Source of the DNA: Trogon surrucura
Lineage: Eukaryota; Chordata; Aves; Trogoniformes; Trogonidae
Assembly: GCA_020746105.1 (NCBI GenBank)
Contig: CM036617.1
Location: 174,000,412-174,064,411, forward strand
Direction of reading: 5' to 3'
DNA length: 64,000 bases
Numbering within the stretch: position 1 is the first letter of the stretch; each line of letters begins with the position of its first letter. The position numbers and the translations under genes were made by a program. Below the pieces are notes generated by a model. That model saw only the letters and a list, made by a program, of their open reading frames with translations. It had not been told where the DNA came from and did not search any database. This document shows positions 38,103 through 50,703 of this stretch, piece by piece.

Positions 38103-38870
38103 AATGACATAATGGACTGTTAAAAAACATACTGACAGTGTTGCACTGGGACATGGAAGCAGTGGAATATAAATTTAGCAACACTCAGCCAATTAACACT
38201 ACAGGATTTTCTAACCATCCTGTCCCTGCCCAAACAAAGCCCCTACATAGTGTGAGAGAAGACCTGCATAGCAAACACAGAGAAGTGGATGAGGAAGGTA
38301 GTGTGGCAAACTTATTCATGTGATTTTCTTCTCTCAAGAATGCAGGTGCACTTGGCTGATAATGTGGGAGGGTGGGGAGATATGCTGTGTACCTCAATGA
38401 ACTTAATCAAAATAAACCATGATGTAAAATTTAATATTGTATGAACTAACACAGAAGGAACTACCTGAACAGAACACGAGTGACCTTTACAAGGAACTGG
38501 GTGAGTGCAGCAATGATCGAACCAATTTGATGTTGGTGGCCAACCATTCAACATGTTGCTTACCCTGTCCTGAATGACCACCTTGACAGATGAGGCTCAA
38601 ATCATTGCCTGTCCTTATGAACATTTTGGAGAGTGACAGAGGTCTATGGAATGGGAAATAGTATGCCTAGATCTGTTAATCATTAATGGGAATGTATAAT
38701 TCTGTATGTTTGATGTAAAGATCGTTATAGTATGTACTATAAATTGTGTTTGTAAGAGAAGATTTCAGGAATGAGATATGGATACAGTGGGATGTCACAG
38801 GATATGCAGATATATCAAATTACATGGGAACCAAATGTCGTGCAAATAGTATGTAATAAGGAGTAGAGAC

Positions 38871-39480
38871 TGTACTAGGTCTGTCTGGAATGGAGTTAAC
38901 CTTCCTCATAGCTGTGCCCATAGTTCTGCATAATGCACTGTGGCTAGAGTGGTGGTAATAATGAATCCATCCTTTGCCTTTTACTGAACAGTGCTTGCAT
39001 AACATCAAGGTTCCCTCTCCAGACCCTCACTCCTCCCACAAAGCCTTATAGGCTGAGAGTGGACAAGAGGTTGAGAGAGGTCATACCTAGGACAGCTGAA
39101 CCAAACTTACTAAACGAATATTCCATATCATATGGTGTCATGTTCAGCAATAAAAGCTGAAGGAGGAGGAGGGACAACATTCATTATTAAGGTGTTTGTC
39201 TTTCAAAATAACCACTGAGCGTGCTGAGATCCTACTTCCCAAGAACTGGCTAAACATTGCCTGCTGATGGAAAATAGAGGATAAATCTCCTTTTGTTTTG
39301 CTTTCCTTCGGCCTTTGCCATCTTTTTAAAATATTTTTTTTCCTTTTCATTGGACCGCCTTTATTTTGACCTATGTGTGGTTTTTTTTCCCTTTTCTATT
39401 TTCTCCTCCTCTCCTGCTAAGGAGGTGTGGGAGAAAGGTTTGTTGGACACTTGGCAGTTAGCCAAGGTTAATCCACCACA
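38871..39480 (+). mobile_element. 3' LTR of the ERVL fossil
   Basis: This 610-bp LTR starts TGTACTAGGTCTGTC after a purine-rich GGAGTAGAGAC and ends AGGTTAATCCACCACA, canonical TG...CA. On the plus strand it shows GGAATGGAGTTAACCTTCCTC, GCACTGTGGCTAGAG, a promoter module at 39116-39140 (GAATATTCCATATC, then a CRE-like GGTGTCA), AATAAA at 39149 and a T-rich U5. The terminal AGCCAAGG(T)nAACCCACCACA pattern is that of avian ERVL LTRs. It is moderately diverged, consistent with an old provirus, and unlike the long LTR at 32204. Confidence 0.85.
39116..39154 (+). promoter_or_regulatory. ERVL LTR promoter/poly(A) module
   Basis: GAATATTCCATATCATATGG (39116-39135), then TGTCA, then AATAAA at 39149-39154. 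The same order of half-sites (GGATATTCCATACC, a CRE, a TATA-like AT-rich box) occurs on the minus strand in the LTRs at 9499-9524 and 47094-47118. Confidence 0.6.
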
Positions 39481-41084
39481 GTAGCTTTTGAATGAAATGA
39501 AGGACAGATGGCAGTAGTTGCCTAGGGACTCGTAGCCTCTAGTATACTGCTCAAATAAATCTTGCAGTGGTCCCAGACATTCATAGCTCTGTAGTAAAAC
39601 AAATCTTTTGAAAAAAGAAAGCAGCCTTGCAAGGACGACATTAGTTAGCTGCAAACTATTTTAATATTTACTACAAAGAATTTTTTTACCAGAAAGAATT
39701 CTTTCAATTTTCTTTTTTTTTTCTACACCACATATTCATACTGTGAATCTGTTTTCAAATCTCGTACCCTATACATCAGGGTTTCTGAAATGTCATACTA
39801 ACTTCAGTGCTGAAATACGAGCCATTTCAGTATGGTAGCACCTTCCTTTTTCTTGTATTCAGGCTATTGAATGAAATTATTGAGTTCAGGCTGAGTGAAA
39901 TGTTCACTGTCTTTATGTGATCAGTTGCCTTTAATGTGTGAATAGTAATACTGCACTCACTGACCTAAATTTCTCAGCTTAACACAATCAGTTACTAATT
40001 ATATTTGGTAGTAACCAACCACTATACACAAGAGTAATTTCAGATTATTTGGTTTGTAAATGTGGCTGAGAAACCTGAGACTTTCTGTTCCTGTCCCATA
40101 GACAAGATCAAGGCTAAGAGAGGGGTGTAATGGGTGCTGTGGTGGATCAAGATGACTGGTCTGTGAGACTGTGTCCTAACTGGTGATGGTGAGGAACGCA
40201 GACTGGACAGTGAAAGGGGAGCAAGGGACTAATTAAACTGAAAATGCACCTTTGAGGCTTTGGGAGGCTGAGGTAAGAATGAGAGGAGGAACAAGTGCCA
40301 CTTCTAGCAGTCATGTGGCCAAATGGGTGTAAAACTGGGAACTGCACATTTGTCTTTGCCATCCTTGGTGACAGATTTGCAAACCTTTATTTACAGCTAC
40401 CCCAGGCCAACTCGGGACTAGAAAAGCCAACAAACTTGGAAACCTTGTTTTACCTCTCTGTTTTCCATTGAAAAATATCAGTTTCTTTGTTCTGAAATTA
40501 TTTTTGAATGTAAGGTGGTGGTTATTTATTCTGGCTAGTAACTACAAATGAGAGGATAGAAAGAAACTATAGCTTTTCTTAATTTTCATCCTCTGTATCT
40601 GCTTGGAAACCCCTCAGCTATAGTGAATTCTTTCTTTGACTTGGTATGTGTTTATTTGCAAAGGTAAATGTGGGCAATAATTTGGGGTGACTGGCAATAT
40701 TCTTTGTTACCTGTATTACAGTGTTGCATAGACAATGCTTCTATCATAGCAATAATGTGATTATCTACCATTTTATCTTCAACAGTAATATTTTAATAAT
40801 TACCTCCTAGTATCTTTTAAACAGTTTAATTGATATAAATAAATGAATATAAATTCATTCACATTTTACAGAATTTAATGAAAAAATAAGGAAAGAAATA
40901 AAATGTGTGTGATAATGTCCAACTCAGCTTTTTCTAAACTAGTTTGTTTAAAATATAATTTGTAAAAAAGAATGGCACGAGCTCAAGTAAAGGATACTAC
41001 ACTGTATTAAATATAGGAAGCTCTGTGTTAAAATTCATTGTATTCAGGCACTGATTATTGTAAATGCTCATATTTTAAAATCAA

Positions 41085-41330
41085 ATACTTCTTCATTCTT
41101 CATCTCTTTGGCCATATGCGAGGAAAAGATGTCGAGTAATTCATCCATCGTTTGGCAAGTTTAATGAACCTGTGTTTGAAAAATGTAGATTGTGAGGCAA
41201 AGATATCAGCTGGGAGAAAACCACAGCTTTTAACCAAACAGTGTATTTTAATTATACATTTGGTCATAATTGCTTTTCTTTATTGACTTGTCTTTAATTG
41301 TGCTAAAGATTTCCACTGGGAAAAATCAAG
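41085..41330. promoter_or_regulatory. Possible conserved noncoding element
   Basis: It contains well-ordered AT-rich sequence with TCAAATACTTCTTCATTC, CATCTCTTTGGCCATATGCG, TTTTAATTATACATTTGGTC and TTTAATTGTGC, and little homopolymer. The texture resembles conserved enhancers, but no comparison was possible. Confidence 0.18.
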
Positions 41331-42014
41331 TGTGACAGAATGGTTTGATAAATGTTCTGTGTTGAAGCTTAAAAAATGGGTCTAGCAATACTTAAAAAAA
41401 CCAATCTGTTTTGACAATAAACTCTTCATGTCTTGAAGCCTGTAATACCAATCTTTTGGAATAATTGAAAATGCAAGATGACAACAGTCCTTTTTCGACA
41501 CATTAAGTAATCATAAGTACCTAGAAGTTGTGTATTATAAAAAGAAAGTATGAGGATAGCCATGTGCATTCTTCAAGAGAAAAAAATATTTAAAGAGTAT
41601 GTTGCTTTTATTCACTTAATTCAAATTACTTCTAATTTTAAAGAATAAGTGAACTAGTGTTCTCTGATTTGGTGATGGTATCTAACAAAGCAGTGATCAT
41701 GGTATTAAACTATTTTAGTCACCCTACCAAAAAATCTTCAATGTTGTTTTCTCAAGATTCCTGTGTTAGGCTGAAGAAGAAGCAAAATGTATGGTCCTCT
41801 GACCTACTGAAATTCTATGTAGAGACATGTAAGAAATGAAAAAAAAATAATGTTCTTTTAATAGAAATTAAGATGTGCGTGGGGCAGTTCATAAGCAGGA
41901 TGTTCCACACAGCAGAGCAGAGGATCTTTTTTTCATATTCCAAAAGTACAAATAGTTGAACCTTTGGAGACCTTAATACTCTCCATATATATATGTATGT
42001 GACCATTTGTATAC

Positions 42015-42046
42015 ATGTGTATATGTTTATATGTGTATATGTTTAT
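42015..42046. repeat. Perfect 16-bp tandem duplication
   Basis: ATGTGTATATGTTTAT occurs twice head to tail, in a TATATG-rich patch starting near 41986. Probably a small slippage product. Confidence 0.85.
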
Positions 42047-44589
42047 ACAAATGAATTCAGATGCCTATGTCTTTGTCAGGAAATTAGAGGTTCATTAGTA
42101 AAAGTAAGTTCAGGTTTAAAAAGGGCTCTTTTGTTTATTTTTGATCTTTTTTTTTTAGATTAAAGTAGAAAAGACGCCTACTTATCAATCTCCCTCAGCA
42201 ATGAATATGGTAGTTGATGTATATGTTGCTGTAATATTGTCAAATGCCTTTGATAGGTCAATTTAGGGATAATTACTTATGAAAAATCCTACTGTATGAA
42301 TTTCTTCAGAGAGCTCTTATGGAGAGGTCAGTTGCATAGAAATGGAGCCAGGGCTCTGAGATCTTGGAAAGTGATATGCTAATGATGAGCGAATGCTGTG
42401 TCTGAAGAACTTAGCCAGAGACGCAAGTAATTCTACCTTTGACCTATTGCACTCCTGGAGTGGCTGTTTATGTGCATTTCATGTTCAGCATCTTTCTATA
42501 GTGATTCTGAGCTCTCTACTCATTAATACGGAGAAAAATACATCAGTTTGATTTGGCAGTATCTAGGAGGAAGTAAAAATTTCCTTAAGAAATTATTTAA
42601 TGGTTGTGTTCTGTTAAGGCCAAAGCAGTCACTCCTTTCTCATTCTTGAGAAAAATGGCTATACAGGTTGTTGTTGAACTTAGCAAAGAAATAATCTTTG
42701 TGGTCTTCTTTATGGTTCTTCAACACATAAAGTTCATTGTATGAATATCATGTGTGTTTACTAATTCTAACAATGTACTAATATCTCCCTCGTGCTTGAT
42801 AAGTTCTTCCTCAATAAAATTCAGCCCTCAGTTTTTCTGACAAAGTGGAAATACGTATTTTAAGTGAACTGTTTTATCACAAATTTAACATTTTTTTTTT
42901 TTTTGCTCCTTAGCTTTATTAACGGTTGTAAACCAAATGCTTCTACTTATGTGTGGCAGGATCTTCCTTGCCTTCTGTAGAGAAAAAACTTCTTTTTAAT
43001 TTACCATCCAACACATTTTATTACTGCAGACTCATTAGTAAAATGAAAAGTGTTATCTTTTATTATTAAGTAAATTAGGGCTAAATTATTTATGGGTTCA
43101 GTAAATTAGAATTTAAAGAGTGTCTTTTTGTGTCTGTGTGTGTACCCTGCTCCAAACTCTCTTACAGCAATATGATTGAAACCAAAGCACAAAGTAATGA
43201 GTAAGCCAGGATGCATCAGAGATGTACTTCTACTAGGGTGACAGCTAGCTAATCCTCAAGTATATCATGCGCAAATTTGAAGTCACTTTTCCAACCTGAG
43301 CAAAATATTTTAGATCTAAATGAAAAATACTTCAAATTTCACCCCTATGCTTCCATTCTTTTTCAGTGCAACAAATAAATTGCGTGGATGCTTGATTAAA
43401 GTTCTGGAAATACAATCCATGTTATTTCTCTAACCTGGAGATGAAACACAGTTTGATTGGTGTTTGACCTTTTTGAAATGTCTAGTAGTCATGAAAAGAA
43501 AAATAAATTGCAGATGATCCATCGTATTCTGTCACGTGCATATAACTATCTTCAGAATGTATCAATCTGAAGTAAGGGTTCTCTCTACATGTTAATGTAT
43601 TTAGTTTGAAAACTTTTATTTGGGTTTGATAGTAGATTACTCCTGGGACCATTATACTGTTTATTCTCCCTGAGACCAGTCAAGTAAGAAAAGAACCATC
43701 AAAAGAAGGCTGTGCAACTAATTGATTTTTTGGTCCATTGACTGAATCAAACAATTGTGGAAACAATCAGGTCAACCTGAAGTTAAATGCTTTTTTTCTG
43801 AAACAAAAATAAATGTTTTAAATGTGTTAAACATTTTGATTTTACTGAAACAACCACTGTATACTTAAGTTAAACCCTAAATTTTGGTAATTTGGTTAAC
43901 AAGTAGTCTTTATATGATCCTAATGCAGATATTTGTTTCTCCCCCTTTTTTACTACAGTGGCAATATTAAAAAGGTCATCACTGCTATAACTATGACTTT
44001 TCAAAAGTATGTGATTCAACTCTATTCCCACAAAATGTATTTTTTATATGTTTCTATTATTACAAAAGTGTTTGATGATGCAGTACACTTATCATACCAC
44101 TGTTGTAGTAACAATGAACAAAATTATCTTCTCTTATAGAGGTGGTTTTTTTTTTTTTGCTTTATTAAAATGCAACTCTATTAATCATAACTTTGACAGT
44201 TTAATGCTTGGATTGCAGCACTAAGACGTACTTCATTAAAATTTGTTCCAGGCAGCATGAGTCATGCAGTAAAATATTTATTACTGTTTTCAACATTTCT
44301 GGCAGAATACTGAATTTTAAAAAAAATAAAGAATTGTCATATATACCTTATATATTGATGTTACCAGCCTGTAAGGAAAGTTACAGGAGTGTGTGATATA
44401 CTTTGTAACATGGCAGTCTTATTCCACCATTCCCACATGCCTTCAACATCAGCATTTTACCAGAATCATCCAGCCAAAGTATCTCCTCCTTTTCATCTAC
44501 CAAAAGATACTGACTGAGATCTAACACCAAATCACCTGTCAATGTTAAAATTCTCATTTCCGCCAAAGGTGCCTATCAGTGTTGTCTTC

Positions 44590-46330
44590 AGCCAGAGAGA
44601 CAACATATCAGGGCATTAGCAATTCAGGAAGTAAGAGTGCCTTGATAGTAACTTCCCAACACAGATGACTGAGAAATCAATAAGGAAACAGGCTTTACTG
44701 GACTTCATATTTACAAACAAGGAAGAATTATTTGTCTTGTGAAGACCAGGGAAGACTTGGCTGCAGTGAGCATGAGAGGCACTCAGGAATAGAAGGAGCA
44801 GGACTGAAGTCAGGATCACAGTCATAGACTTCAGAACAGCAGCCTTTAGTCTCCTCAGTGATCTGCTTGAAAGAGCATCATGGAAGACAATACTGGAGAG
44901 AACAGAGATCCAGGAAAATTTGTTAGTATTCAAGGATCAATTCCTCCAAGCGCAAGAGTTTGAGTATCCACATGAGCAGGAAATCAAAGGCAACGGATTT
45001 GCATGGGTGAACAAAGATCTCCAAGTTTAACTCAAACAAAGAAAGGAAGTGTACAAGAGGTGGAAACACAGGAGGTGACTCGTAAGTAATAGAGAGATGG
45101 TATCCACTTGCACACGAACAGGATTAGGAAAGCCAAGGCTCATGTGGAGTTAAATCTGTCAAGGAACATGAAGAGCAACTGGAAAGGATCGCAGAAGTAC
45201 ATAAACAGAACAAGAAGAATGAATCGGTAGCTGAGTGGGGAAGCGGACATAGCATGAAAAGACACAGAAAAGGCTGACATGCTCAATGCCTTCTTTGCCT
45301 CAGTCTTTGCAAATCAGGCCAGCCTGATTAGTGTGGGTTTGGAGTTGGATCACGAAGTGGATTGAAACCTACCTGAATATTTAGGCCCAGAGGGCTGTGG
45401 TTAGTACAAGCTGATCCAGTTGAAGGACAGTTCCAAACAGTGTACCCCAGGAGCTGATATCGAGTCTTACAGTGTTTAACATCATCATGAATGGTCTGGA
45501 TGATGAGACAGAGCCAATTCTCAGATTTGTTTATGATGCAAAACTGAGAACATTACATGATGCACCAGAAGGTTGTGATGCCACTCAGAGGGACCTGGAC
45601 AGGCTGGAGAAAAGGGCCAACAGGAACCAAATGCAGCTCAAAAAAAAGTAAGTGAAAAGTGCAGCACTTGGGGAGGAATAAGGTACCTCTAAGTGCTGAG
45701 AGACTGTGAAACAGCTTTGTGAAGAAAGTCCTGCTGATGCTAACGGCCACCAAATTGACCAGGAGCCAGCAATGTGTGTTTGTGGCAAAGAAGGCCAGCA
45801 GTCTCTAGGGCTGCACTGGGCAGGGTGCTGTCAGCAGGTCAGGGAAGGTGATCCTTCCCCTCTACTCAGGTCTGGTGAGGCTGAATCTGGAGTACTAGGT
45901 CTGGCTCTGGACTTCCCAGCATGAGGGAGGTATGGACATACTGGAATGAGTTTTGTGAAGGTCTGTAGAGATGATGAAGGGGTTAGAGCATTTCTCTTGT
46001 GAGGAGAAGATAAGAGAAGTAGGCCTGTTTAGCATAGAGAAGAGAAGGCTCAGGGGTCGTCTCATCGATGCGTGTAAATAACTACTTGGGTGAGTAAAGA
46101 TGACAGAATCAGGCTCTCTTCAGTGGTGCCCAGTAACAGGAGAAGAGATGATGGACACAAACTGAAACACAGGAAATTCCATCTGAACGTAACAAAACAC
46201 CTTTTCATGGTGTGGGTAATAAAATTCCAGACCAGGTTGCCGAGGTAACTTGTGGAGCCTCCACCCAATAGCTGGACAAAGCCTTGAGCAACCTGCTCTT
46301 GGTGACTCTGCTTTGACCAGGAGTGTTGAA
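44590..46330 (+). mobile_element. Long, old CR1 LINE with endonuclease-RT linker
   Basis: The plus strand carries CR1 ORF2 remnants starting upstream of RT: LDFIFTNKEE, ITVIDFRTAAF, then QEN...FKDQFLQAQE, KQRKEVYKRWK and LNAFFASVF. These lie between the endonuclease and RT domains. Part of RT is missing around 45361-45470. The sequence then gives FNIIMNGLDD-like and FVYDAKL-like segments (the FADD region has lost its standard form), the DLDRLEK-like segment, and the C-terminal region to about 46330. Stops and frameshifts are frequent, so this is among the oldest CR1 copies here. It reaches further 5' than most. Confidence 0.8.
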
Positions 46331-46777
46331 ATATATAATTCCCAGCCATCCCTCCCAATTTCAATAGTATGTGCTTCTGTATACTACTTCTGATTTGGTG
46401 TCTCCTCCTAGGAAGAAAATACACACTTTTAGGTGATATAGGTGTAATAAATATTTTAAGGACTGTATTTAAACAGTTGGTATTGTTTAACTGGATATTG
46501 ATCCAATGCTCAATGTCTTTCCCCTCAAATCCGTAATATAGAATGTGAAATTAATTCCAAAACATTTTGCTAACACAGGAAGCAAGCAGCTTGTTCTTAA
46601 ATTTTGGAGTATTTAAACTAGCTCAGTTAAAATTATTTCTAACACAAACTGGATGAATCAGAGCTGCTTCCTACTTTTCCTGCCCAGTGCAGTTCCAACT
46701 CCAGCTGCAAGTGCCTTCTCCTGCAAGAAATCTAAACCAGCAGAAAAAAAAAAAATAAATATGACTTTATGTCAAGA
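46331..46777. other. Short unique stretch, no gene seen
   Basis: Only an A-rich run near 46743-46755 stands out. Ends at the target duplication of the next LTR. Confidence 0.5.
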
Positions 46778-47358
46778 AAGAGTGTGGTGGTTTGGCCCTG
46801 GCTGGAGGCCAGGAGCTCACCAAAGTTGCTCTATCACTCCCCTTTTTAGATGGACAGGGGAGAGGTGAGATGTAACAAGAAGCCCGTGGGTAAAGATAAA
46901 AAGCAGTTTAATATAGCAATTGCCACGCGCGGAAGCAAAGCAGAATGGAACAAAGACTTCCCATCGGCGGGCGATGTCTGGTCACTTTCCCAGGAAGCAG
47001 GGCTCCAACACGCGTAACAGTTTCTCCGGAGGACAAACACAAACAGCGAATGCCCCCCCCACTTCCCTCTGCCTTCTCCCTTTATATCTGAGCTGACGTC
47101 ATATGGTATGGAATATCCCTTTGGTCAATTTGGGTCAGCTGGCCCGGCTGTATCTCCTCCCAAGATGTTGATCACACCCAACCTACTACTGGGAGAACAT
47201 CAAACCACAGGCTTGGTGCTGTGTGGGCACCGCTTAGCAGTAGCCAAAACACTGGGGTGCTATCAACACCCTTCTAGCTACTGCTCCAAGAAACACAGCA
47301 CGGAGAGAGCTGCTGTGGGAAGATTTAACTCCACCTCAGTCTGACACAATACAAAGAG
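46778..47358 (-). mobile_element. Solo LTR, avian ERVL type, reverse strand, with 5-bp target duplication
   Basis: The LTR proper is 46783-47353 (571 bp). On the minus strand it begins TGTATTGTGTCAGACTGAGG and ends GCCAAACCACCACA. AAGAG lies immediately outside both ends (46778-46782, 47354-47358). On the minus strand the order is GGAGTTAAATCTTCCCACAGC, GTTTTGGCTACTGCTAAGCG, CAGCTGACCCAAATTGACC, a GGATATTCCATACCATATGA module with a perfect CRE (47118-47094), TATAAA (about 47088), a GC-rich leader and an ATTAAA poly(A) signal (46912-46907). There is no internal region. The perfect duplication, the intact CRE and the many CpGs suggest a young insertion already reduced to a solo LTR. Confidence 0.93.
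47094..47118 (-). promoter_or_regulatory. LTR enhancer-promoter module with perfect CRE
   Basis: On the minus strand GGATATTCCATACCATATGA runs into TGACGTCA, with a TATAAA-like box about 10 bases downstream. CRE sites bind CREB/ATF-type factors. The core recurs in diverged form in two other LTRs of this window. Confidence 0.65.
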
Positions 47359-50300
47359 AAATTAAGTACTTCTGCATAGAAGACAAGGTTTTATATTATA
47401 ATTTTGTGTTAATAAGGCACTCACTTATATATCCAGAGCTAACGTGTTCTATGAATACAGAACGTGCTGTCCCAAGGACTTTGAAGTTTTAAATCCTTTC
47501 CATGATTAGCAATATTGTAGGGAACAATGTTCTTCACTCCTTTGTGCTTACCTCAGCCTACAAAATAACTTGATTCCATTATGTCTTCAGAAATCTACAC
47601 TCTCCCCTAATCTTGTATGTCTTCTGGCCTCCCCAATACCTGGCATCACTGGCTTCTGATCAAGCCTTACTCTTAAAAATTCCTCATGCTCCTTGCATTA
47701 CTGCTTCTCACTTGATCTGACTCAATCTTCTAAAATGAATGAGTGAGAAAAGGCAAAAATGTCTTCAAGGGGATGCTTTGTCATCCTGGTGGTAATTCAA
47801 GGCTTTTTCTCCAGATGAAATATTTTACTTACTTGTAGATTTGGTAATCTATCTTCACAAAATTTAGAAGATTGTCTAGATAAACAGAACACCGTTCTTA
47901 TTGTCTCTTAAAATATTTATCTTGAGAGTTGAATTTTAAAGGACAGCAAAGCATAGGTTCTAGTGATGCATCTAAAATTATGACACTACAGAGAATTATT
48001 TGTCAGAAGAACCGGGAGGAATGTTGTTATTGCTCTTTGCATGGAGTGACTCTTGCTCTGTGAAACATCATTTACAGTTCAAGAGATAAATCAACTGGTC
48101 TATGCTCTTGCAAACATCAAACAATATTCTACTAGGCTATTTTAGTAGTGAGATATCACCTCTGATGTGTTGCATGTTTTCGCATAGCTGATGCTGTTTA
48201 GATATTAGAAAAAAATACCCAATAAGTTTGAAATAATGAATACAGAATGTTTATTAATTTTTTCAGTTAGAAGGGGTTACGTACATAGGGATTATACGCA
48301 TACCATATTAAATTTTTAAGCATATTTTTGTTCAAAAATGTTTAAATAAAAATGTATTAATTTTTCTATTTTATTTTGTGAGACTTAAGAAAGATATGGA
48401 AAGGTAGTTAATTAAAATTGACAATATTTCACTTTGGTAATGAAAGTAAAAGTAGTATTGAAGGCCAATCCCTCTCCTCAGAATATGTTGTGGATAGATT
48501 TTGAAGCCTCTGAGATCCATATTAAATCATTATTATACCACTATTTTTTTACTCCTCTATGTTTGGATATTCCTACTTCTTATTTCATAAGAAAAAAAAA
48601 AAGGGAAAAAAAAAGGAAAAAAAAAGAAGAAAAAAGTTGTACTTGATTTTTTAATTTATCCTGTTTTCTCCCTGCATTAATTTTGGATTTTTTACTAAAT
48701 AATGTATGTTTCCTCGATTGTTTCTCTTCCTCAAAGCAGTGGTTCATATTCAGGTGAATTATTTTTCATTCAAGTTAAAAAAAGACTGACACAGTTCCAC
48801 AAACCTGAATGGTAAAAGTTTTGATTCACTGAAAAGACATTGGAAAAAGTTGTATGCCCTACTCCTTCTGCAGTATGGAATTAATTCTGTTAGTTGCCAT
48901 AAAGAGCACATTAGCAATTTTATGTATATGTGAAGAAGTTCTAAACGTTCTTCCAAAACAGAAACTGGTTTGGATTTTGGACACAGAAATATTGGTATTA
49001 TATTTGTACTTCTTGGTTTGTATCCAAAGTAAATTTGCGAGCACTGAAGCAACAGAAAAATCTTGGTGTTACTGATATTGATTTGTGTGTGTGTGCTTAC
49101 AGGTGAAGAATTTGTTTTAAAGGTGCTCTATATTATTCAAATACATAAAAATTGATTTTATCTTGGAGAGCTTAAGATCTAAGCTTAAAATAAGAAAACA
49201 ATTATTTTAAAATTCATCAAATCTTGTGTACCAGGTTGTCTGACTAGGGAGGAGAATAAAAAGTTCATGATGTGGAAGACAGCACAATCTTACACAGCAT
49301 TTAGGGCGTCTGTCTTTTACCTGTGCTTCTTTTCATGTAGGGTTCTGTAGGGCAGTCCATCCTCTAGCTGCAAAGTCATTCTACTCTCTTGCCTGTGCAA
49401 TCTAGCACATCAAGTCTAAGAAGAAGATAGTGTGAGACCAAGATGGGCTGTAAGGATCCGAATGTATTATCCTCAATAGAGAGGTAAATCTGTGTGTTTA
49501 TGAGGTCTGTTGCAGAGATGTGACTTGCATTCTCAAACACATGATAGTATTTAATGTCAATTAACAACTTCACATCATTCAAGTATTTGGTAGATTAAAG
49601 ATCTGCTAATTAAACTTTATTAAATTGCTATGCTTCTAATGAAGGTTTTCAGATTTATGGAGGAAAGGATTGTAAAAAATGCAAATATGTTACTACATGA
49701 TATATACTGTAGCCACTTTAATTGATACGCTTTCCTTCATTACACGTTGTACTTTTAAAATTTCAGAACATGTCTTTCCTGTATATAACTCGCTCATCAC
49801 ATCTAGACAACAATTAAGCTTAAACCTATAAAAGGATCTGAATCACTTTAAACTTATTTAAATTCTTCAGTCAATATGGTAAGATATATCCACAATGTTT
49901 TATTATATATCAAGGGATTGCAATGGAAGGTCTGAGAGACCCTTCGCTACTGAAGAGTTGAAATCGTGTTATAATATCAATAAAATTATGAGGTCAGTGT
50001 TTCTGCATTGGAAACAAAAGACAAGTGCACGTATAAGTTGTTTTCATATTTATAACAGGCGGGGGGGCCAAGGTGACAGAAAACAAGTGTGACTGTATGA
50101 TAGGTGCAGGAATAAATGTTTGAAAAATCCTTTAGCTTCAAGCAGAAGGGCTTTTCTTGGTATATGATAATTTTAACTGAAATACCTTTAGTTGTGGGTA
50201 TTTCTTCCCTCTGATCTCTCCAAAGACTATTTGTTGACCTTTAGAAGACAATGGAAAGTCTCTTGGTTCTTTCCATCTTTACCATTAATAAGTACCAGCT

Positions 50301-50703
50301 CATTTACACTTGAGTAGAAAGAGAACTGAAAGATTTATTTTCATAAATATAAAGGAGAAAATGCAGTAATAACTTTATAGAAGTGGACTAATTTGCATTT
50401 CTTAACTCATTTCATGAAATGTAAATTAATGCAGAATTTTAGATTCGGTATGTGCCCACTGAATTTAAATGTGTTATAAAAATTCTTACAGTGAGACTCA
50501 TTTACAGATTTCTATTCAATACATTTCTAACTGTTCACATAATAGAATGTGTTATACATTGCTGTCAGATATAATGACACTAATATGGAGCACAGATTAT
50601 AGCTCTACTGGGTAGCTTCTGATAGTATGAGAGAAAAAAAAAAAGATGCACTCTGACTGATTCTTCAAGGTTAAAATTAGAGTATATCTTACTATTGACT
50701 TTC
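47359..50703. other. Unique AT-rich DNA, no gene seen
   Basis: No recognised coding or RNA sequence. A-rich low complexity occurs at 48590-48640. The open frames at 48759-49052 (minus) and 49376-49582 (minus) have no domain signature. Confidence 0.5.
48590..48640. repeat. A-rich low-complexity run
   Basis: Long A tracts broken by GGG, GG and GAAG. No transposon body lies upstream on the plus strand, so it is not read as a retrocopy tail. Confidence 0.7.

Larger units (their letters stand above)
33510..38870 (+). mobile_element. ERVL internal region (gag/pol fossil), interrupted by a CR1
   Basis: A class III (spuma-like) endogenous retrovirus of the ERVL kind. TGGCAGAAGAAGTGGAGT at 33510-33527 resembles the leucine-tRNA primer site of this family. 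Gag (about 33.5-34.7 kb) is not recognisable. Pol parts follow in order. RT is at about 34755-35160, with a segment near 35026-35090 close to the family's QYIDDIIVWGN catalytic region. RNase H is at about 35585-35790 (an LFTDGSC-like start). Integrase is at about 35850-36570, with a VIHxCETC zinc-binding piece, an IDYIxPLP piece and an HIPYHPQxSGKIE piece. A 1.47-kb CR1 sits inside integrase, and pol resumes at about 38103 until near 38300. There is no env, as usual for ERVL. The copy is broken in many places, well over ten, and is old. Confidence 0.85.
39481..44589. other. Unique AT-rich DNA, no gene seen
   Basis: Five kilobases without recognised genes or transposons. A 16-bp perfect tandem duplication lies at 42015-42046, and an orderly stretch with several TAAT cores at about 41085-41330. 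Open frames such as 40147-40362 (minus) and 43933-44139 (plus) show no domain. Confidence 0.5.

Noticed and set aside
48590-48640. A-rich run as a possible poly(A) tail of a retrocopy
   Set aside because: Nothing upstream looks like a spliced gene or SINE body, and the A tracts are broken by G groups as in simple low complexity.
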